DNA of 64,000 bases from Gemmatimonadota bacterium (GTDB lineage Bacteria; Gemmatimonadota; Gemmatimonadetes; Gemmatimonadales; GWC2-71-9). How positions within the stretch are numbered: position 1 is the first letter of the stretch; each line of letters starts with the position of its first letter. The notes below the pieces were generated by a model. That model saw nothing but the letters and a program-made list of their open reading frames with translations, was not told the origin of the DNA and ran no database searches. The DNA lies in contig SHZU01000009.1 of assembly GCA_009692115.1 (NCBI GenBank), positions 1-64,000 on the forward strand, written 5' to 3'. Position numbers and translations under genes: made by a program. Positions 60,971 to 64,000 of the stretch are shown one piece after another.

Positions 60971-61453
60971 TGGTGGAGGGCTCGTCGGTCGAGATGTGGA
61001 AACCACAGATCGACCAGTGTGTTGATTGTAAGCGCTTATATCATAATGACATAAGCTTTCGAATCAAACTGGCTATCCACAAAGTGTGGCGGTCGATTTT
61101 GGGCCGATTGAGAGGGATAATATCCCTGTACAGTTATGTGGAATTTCCTGGTTCTCCACATCGGGGTTTTTCGCGGGTTCGATCGGGTGAGGTTCAAAGT
61201 GTTCGCTGGTAACGGGATCGGGCCGGTCGGGGCAATCCACAGAATTGGGTTTCTTTTGACCGGCGCTCCACAATCCATGCACATAACGACGTTATGTGGA
61301 CAACCGAGCGGGGCTTGACTTTTTTTCGGCTCTTGCAATGGTCCCTGACCGTTGCGTGACGATGGGTTCGGCCCCGGTCGGCCGGGTCGGCCTTACCTGG
61401 CTCGTTTCGGCAGGCTAAATTGTTGATCAGGCAACTACTTACGGATTCTCGGC
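60971..61453. other. AT-rich divergent intergenic region with DnaA-box-like sites
   Basis: This 483-bp stretch between pyk and the aldolase gene is much lower in GC than the rest. Near-consensus DnaA boxes with one mismatch to TTATCCACA occur at 61073-61081 (CTATCCACA), 61152-61160 (TTCTCCACA) and 61295-61303 reverse (TTGTCCACA), with weaker ones near 60994, 61233 and 61266. GTTATGTGGA occurs twice (61133, 61291), the second in an 8-3-8 palindrome at 61280-61298. An AT-rich run lies at 61021-61070. No gene is supported here. Confidence 0.5.
61393..61421 (+). promoter_or_regulatory. Candidate promoter of the aldolase gene
   Basis: TTACCT at 61393-61398 and TAAATT at 61416-61421 are 17 bp apart, 33 bp before the ATG at 61454. 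The CTAAATT -10 matches the pattern seen before other transcription units here. Confidence 0.45.
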
Positions 61454-62872
61454 ATGACCCTCGAACAGCGGCAGCAGGTGGCGGCAGACTACGGACCGGC
61501 GGTCCGGGTAACGGCGATCGGTGTGACGGTGACGGATCCCGCCGTGTTGCGGTCGTCGGCGACCGACCAAGTCGTGTGGTTGGCGGTGTTTGGGACCCCC
61601 GCGGAACAGGAAGCGGCTCGCTGGCTGCTCTGGGAGATCGGCCAGGCGGTTGGAGTGATGCCGGCATCGATTCAGGATCTCTATACCGCTCGGGGCCGGG
61701 GCGAGTGCGGTGGGTTTACCGTCCCGGCCATCAACGTGCGGATGATGGCGTACGATACGGCCCGGGCGGTGTTCCGCGCCGCGATCAAAGCCAATGGCGG
61801 CGCCATTCTGCTCGAGATTGCCCGATCGGAGATCGCCTACACCGAGCAGCGGCCGGCGGAGTATGTCGCGGTGATGATCGGCGCGGCGCTTCGGGAGGGC
61901 TACCGGCTCCCGATCTTCATCCAAGGCGACCACTGCCAGGTCAACGCCAAGAAATATCAATCCGATCCGGAGGGCGAGGTCGGCGAGGTCAAGAAGTTGA
62001 TTGCCGAGGAAGTCGGCGCCGGCTTCTTTAACATCGACGTCGACACCTCGACGCTGGTCGATCTGTCCCGCCCGACGCTCGACGAACAACAGCGCGACAA
62101 CTACCAGCGGGCGGTCGAGATCACGGCGTTCATTCGCGGGCTCGAGCCGAAGGGCGTGACGGTCTCGATCGGGGCGGAAATCGGCGAAGTCGGGCATAAG
62201 AACAGCACGGTGGAAGAGCTCCATGCGTTCATGCAGGGGTACAACCGGGCATTGGCCTCCCGGGGCAAGGGGTTGACCGGCATCAGTAAGATCTCGGTGC
62301 AAACGGGGACGTCGCACGGCGGGGTGGTGTTACCGGACGGCTCGATGGCCGACGTGAAGCTCGACTTGGCCGCCCTGGAGGCCCTCTCGACCGCGGCCCG
62401 GCAGTACGGGATGGCGGGGGCGGTGCAGCACGGCGCTAGCACGTTGCCGCAGGGCGCCTTCGGGAATTTTCCGCGGATCGAAACCGCCGAGATCCACTTG
62501 GCCACCAACTTCCAAAGCATGGTCTTCGATCATCCCGCGCTGCCGGGTGACCTTCGGCAGTTGGCCTACGGCTGGCTCGACCAGCATGCCACCAGCGAGA
62601 AGAAACCGGACGATACGCCCGAGCAGTTCTACTATCGGGCCCGGAAGCGGGCGATCGGGCCGTTCAAGAAGGAGTGCTGGTCGCTGCCCGAGACGGTCCG
62701 CTCGGCGATTGCGGCCGACCTGGAGAAAATGTTCAGCTTCCTGTTTACGCAACTTGGGGTGACCGGGACGGCTGATGTGGTTCGGAAGTACGTCCAGCCG
62801 GTTCGGTTGGGCCATGGCGACTTGACCAAACCGGCCGTCCGGGCGGTTGATGACGCCGACGCGGGGGAATGA
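61454..62872 (+). CDS. Class II fructose-bisphosphate aldolase family protein
   Basis: A 472-residue zinc-dependent aldolase-fold enzyme. The N-terminal 80 residues are an extra domain; the barrel starts at GGFTVPAINVRMMAYD. Metal and substrate segments are LPIFIQGDHCQV, NIDVDTSTLVDL, VSIGAEIGEVGHKN, VQTGTSHGGVV and MAGAVQHGASTLPQ. It is longer and more divergent than the common Fba, and so may prefer a related sugar bisphosphate; with pyk and pgi next door, a glycolytic role is likely. A promoter candidate lies 33 bp upstream. Confidence 0.85.
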   Translation: MTLEQRQQVAADYGPAVRVTAIGVTVTDPAVLRSSATDQVVWLAVFGTPAEQEAARWLLWEIGQAVGVMPASIQDLYTARGRGECGGFTVPAINVRMMAYDTARAVFRAAIKANGGAILLEIARSEIAYTEQRPAEYVAVMIGAALREGYRLPIFIQGDHCQVNAKKYQSDPEGEVGEVKKLIAEEVGAGFFNIDVDTSTLVDLSRPTLDEQQRDNYQRAVEITAFIRGLEPKGVTVSIGAEIGEVGHKNSTVEELHAFMQGYNRALASRGKGLTGISKISVQTGTSHGGVVLPDGSMADVKLDLAALEALSTAARQYGMAGAVQHGASTLPQGAFGNFPRIETAEIHLATNFQSMVFDHPALPGDLRQLAYGWLDQHATSEKKPDDTPEQFYYRARKRAIGPFKKECWSLPETVRSAIAADLEKMFSFLFTQLGVTGTADVVRKYVQPVRLGHGDLTKPAVRAVDDADAGE

Positions 62873-62932
62873 CGATGGTGTTCTTGCTTGGGGGGTGGTG
62901 GCCGAGATCTGGGAACTCCGGGAGATGCAGGT

Positions 62933-62953
62933 CTCGGCACTCGGCGCTCGGCG
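62933..62953 (+). repeat. Heptad tandem repeat copy i
   Basis: Three units (CTCGGCA, CTCGGCG, CTCGGCG) lie in the gap after the aldolase gene and are followed by a G-rich stretch (GGGTAGCGGGTAAGGGG). Confidence 0.75.
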
Positions 62954-63095
62954 GGTAGCGGGTAAGGGGGGGTGGGGGTATTTTGACGGGCCTCCAGGTC
63001 CGAAGGATGCTGGCGCGCGAACCGCGTCAGGACCTTGCCGGTAGCAGCGCTAAGCGATGTCCAGTATTGCTTCGGGGTGCCTGGGGGCACTTTTT

Positions 63096-63115
63096 CTCGG
63101 CACTCGGCACTCGGG
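63096..63115 (+). repeat. Heptad tandem repeat copy j, left flank of the S23-like gene
   Basis: CTCGGCACTCGGCACTCGGG runs into GGGTTAGGGTGGGGGG, which supplies the TAA stop and last codons of the reverse-strand four-helix-bundle gene. With copy k it forms an inverted pair around that gene. Confidence 0.75.
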
Positions 63116-63117
63116 GG

Positions 63118-63432
63118 TTAGGGTGGGGGGATGGCGTGGAGGAGCCGGTTGAGGCTGCGGCCGGATCCCAACTTCATCATGGCGGCTAGGCGGAGTTGGG
63201 TGTCCATCTCGGCCACTGATCCCATCGCGATTCTGAGGTAGCGGAGGTACTCTTTGGTGCCCCCGCGGCCGTAGCCTTCGGCGATGTTCGAGGGGATCGA
63301 GATCGAGGTCCGCCGGAGCTCCCGGCCGAGCACCTCGGTTGGCGGCCAGGTTGCCGTGGTTGCGTGCACCGCCCGCGCCAACTCCATACTCAGTGGCCAC
63401 GTTCTCAAATCCCGATAACTCCGAATCGCCAC
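63118..63432 (-). CDS. Four-helix-bundle protein of the S23/IVP family
   Basis: A 104-residue protein from GTG 63432 with SYRDLRTWPLSMELARAVHA, then SIPSNIAEGYGRGGTKEYLR and AEMDTQLRLA. These are the marks of the family first known from intervening sequences inside 23S rRNA genes; the same fold is used by Avd of diversity-generating retroelements. Here it is free-standing, flanked on both sides by heptad repeats in inverted orientation, and it ends within one of them. It lies opposite in strand to its neighbours, just before dnaX. Function unknown. Confidence 0.85.
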   Translation of the reverse strand: MAIRSYRDLRTWPLSMELARAVHATTATWPPTEVLGRELRRTSISIPSNIAEGYGRGGTKEYLRYLRIAMGSVAEMDTQLRLAAMMKLGSGRSLNRLLHAIPPP

Positions 63433-63496
63433 CCGTTCCCTCCCATTTTCTCAGGTCCCCGCCAATCCTATCCCCACCCCATCAACCCAATGTCAA

Positions 63497-63524
63497 CGCC
63501 GAGTGCCGAGCGCCGAGTGCCGAG
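63497..63524 (-). repeat. Heptad tandem repeat copy k, right flank of the S23-like gene
   Basis: Four reverse-orientation units (GCCGAGT, GCCGAGC, GCCGAGT, GCCGAG) preceded by CCTATCCCCACCCC lie 65 bp before the S23-like start and end 14 bp before the dnaX ATG. Confidence 0.8.
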
Positions 63525-63538
63525 ATTATCTTCCTGCC

Positions 63539-64000
63539 ATGATCGCCCTCGCCCGGAAGTACCGTCCCCGCCGCTTTGCCGACCTCCTCGTGCAGGATCA
63601 TGTGGCGGCCGCGTTGCGGGGTGCGATCTCCAAGGGCCGAGTCGGCCATGGGTACCTGTTGACGGGTCCGCGGGGGGTTGGCAAGACGACGGCGGCGCGG
63701 ATCTTGGCGATGGCGCTCAATTGCGAGCGGCAAGATGTGAAGGCCAGGACCGGCGAACCGTGCGGCGAATGTGACACCTGCCAGCGGATCTGGAGTGGGT
63801 CGGCCAACCTTGATGTGATCGAGATCGACGCGGCGAGCCATCGGAGCGTGGACGACGCCCGCGATCTTCGGGAGCGGGCCATGTATGCGGCGTCCCAGGA
63901 GGATCGCTACAAGGTTTACATCGTCGACGAAGCGCACATGCTGACCCGGGAGGCCTGGAACGCGCTCCTCAAGATCCTCGAGGAGCCGCCGCCGCGGGTC
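63539..64000 (+). CDS. dnaX: DNA polymerase III subunit gamma/tau, N-terminal part (partial)
   Basis: The gene starts at ATG 63539 and runs off the window after 154 codons. ALARKYRPRRFADLL is the DnaX N-terminus, the P-loop is GPRGVGKTTAAR, a zinc module has CGECDTC with an upstream Cys in LNCERQ, and the Walker B is VYIVDEAHMLTREAWNALLK. It is the ATPase of the clamp loader. The region where its ribosome binding site should be is occupied by heptad repeat k; none is visible. Confidence 0.96.
   Translation, partial: MIALARKYRPRRFADLLVQDHVAAALRGAISKGRVGHGYLLTGPRGVGKTTAARILAMALNCERQDVKARTGEPCGECDTCQRIWSGSANLDVIEIDAASHRSVDDARDLRERAMYAASQEDRYKVYIVDEAHMLTREAWNALLKILEEPPPRV

Noticed and set aside
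62847-63189. Small forward open frames after the aldolase gene
   Set aside because: They are built largely from repeat copies i and j and low-complexity G-rich DNA, with no coding signature.

Overview
The window is high-GC bacterial chromosome, almost fully coding, and best fits a Gemmatimonadota-like organism. That placement is an inference from gene content (a Pro-rich BIG2 lipoprotein, a TonB receptor, class II B12-dependent ribonucleotide reductase, type Z S14) and is not proven. No rRNA or tRNA gene, CRISPR array or complete insertion sequence was seen.

Region 1 (1-12.3 kb) is the S10-spc-alpha-type ribosomal cluster: the end of tuf, then rpsJ through rplO, secY, adk and map. Small gaps and 1-8 bp overlaps indicate coupled translation. 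L4, L5 and S5 carry long basic or Gly/Arg tails. The cluster stops at map; infA, rpmJ, rpsM, rpsK, rpsD, rpoA and rplQ do not follow. Region 2 (12.3-20.7 kb) holds suhB, trpS, a PilT-like ATPase with altered catalytic motifs, purA, and a reverse-strand operon of four type IV pilus minor-pilin genes behind a good sigma-54-type promoter. Region 3 (21-36.5 kb) holds glyS, a small zincin, a YncE-type propeller, a ubiquitin-like small protein, a histone-deacetylase-family hydrolase, a dipeptide epimerase, priA, a TonB receptor, an ornithine-cyclodeaminase-like enzyme, a Fur-family regulator, ccdA, an ABC exporter and a lipoprotein gene broken by one amber codon.

Region 4 (36.5-45.3 kb) holds ggt and a murQ-anmK-nagZ operon for muropeptide recycling; the epimerase of region 3 fits the same pathway. 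It is followed by a phosphosignalling cassette (FHA-protease, PP2C phosphatase) whose kinase survives only as a truncated, frameshifted remnant. Region 5 (45.4-55.6 kb) holds class II ribonucleotide reductase, an HD-GYP remnant, ispG, a CcdA/TlpA thiol-redox operon with a disrupted third gene, and a 1017-residue BIG2 lipoprotein. Region 6 (55.6-64 kb) holds decayed genes, a VapBC-type toxin-antitoxin pair with its own operator, pgi, an MBL hydrolase, pyk, a DnaA-box-like intergenic region, a class II aldolase, a four-helix-bundle (S23/IVP-like) gene flanked by inverted repeats, and the start of dnaX.

Two signals run across the window. One is a dispersed 7-bp tandem repeat (unit CTCGGCA/CTCGGCG) at gene borders, which contributes codons to gene ends and starts and coincides with one gene disruption. 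The other is a codon-pair habit: the rare Leu codon TTA is found mostly in front of a GGC/GGT Gly codon.
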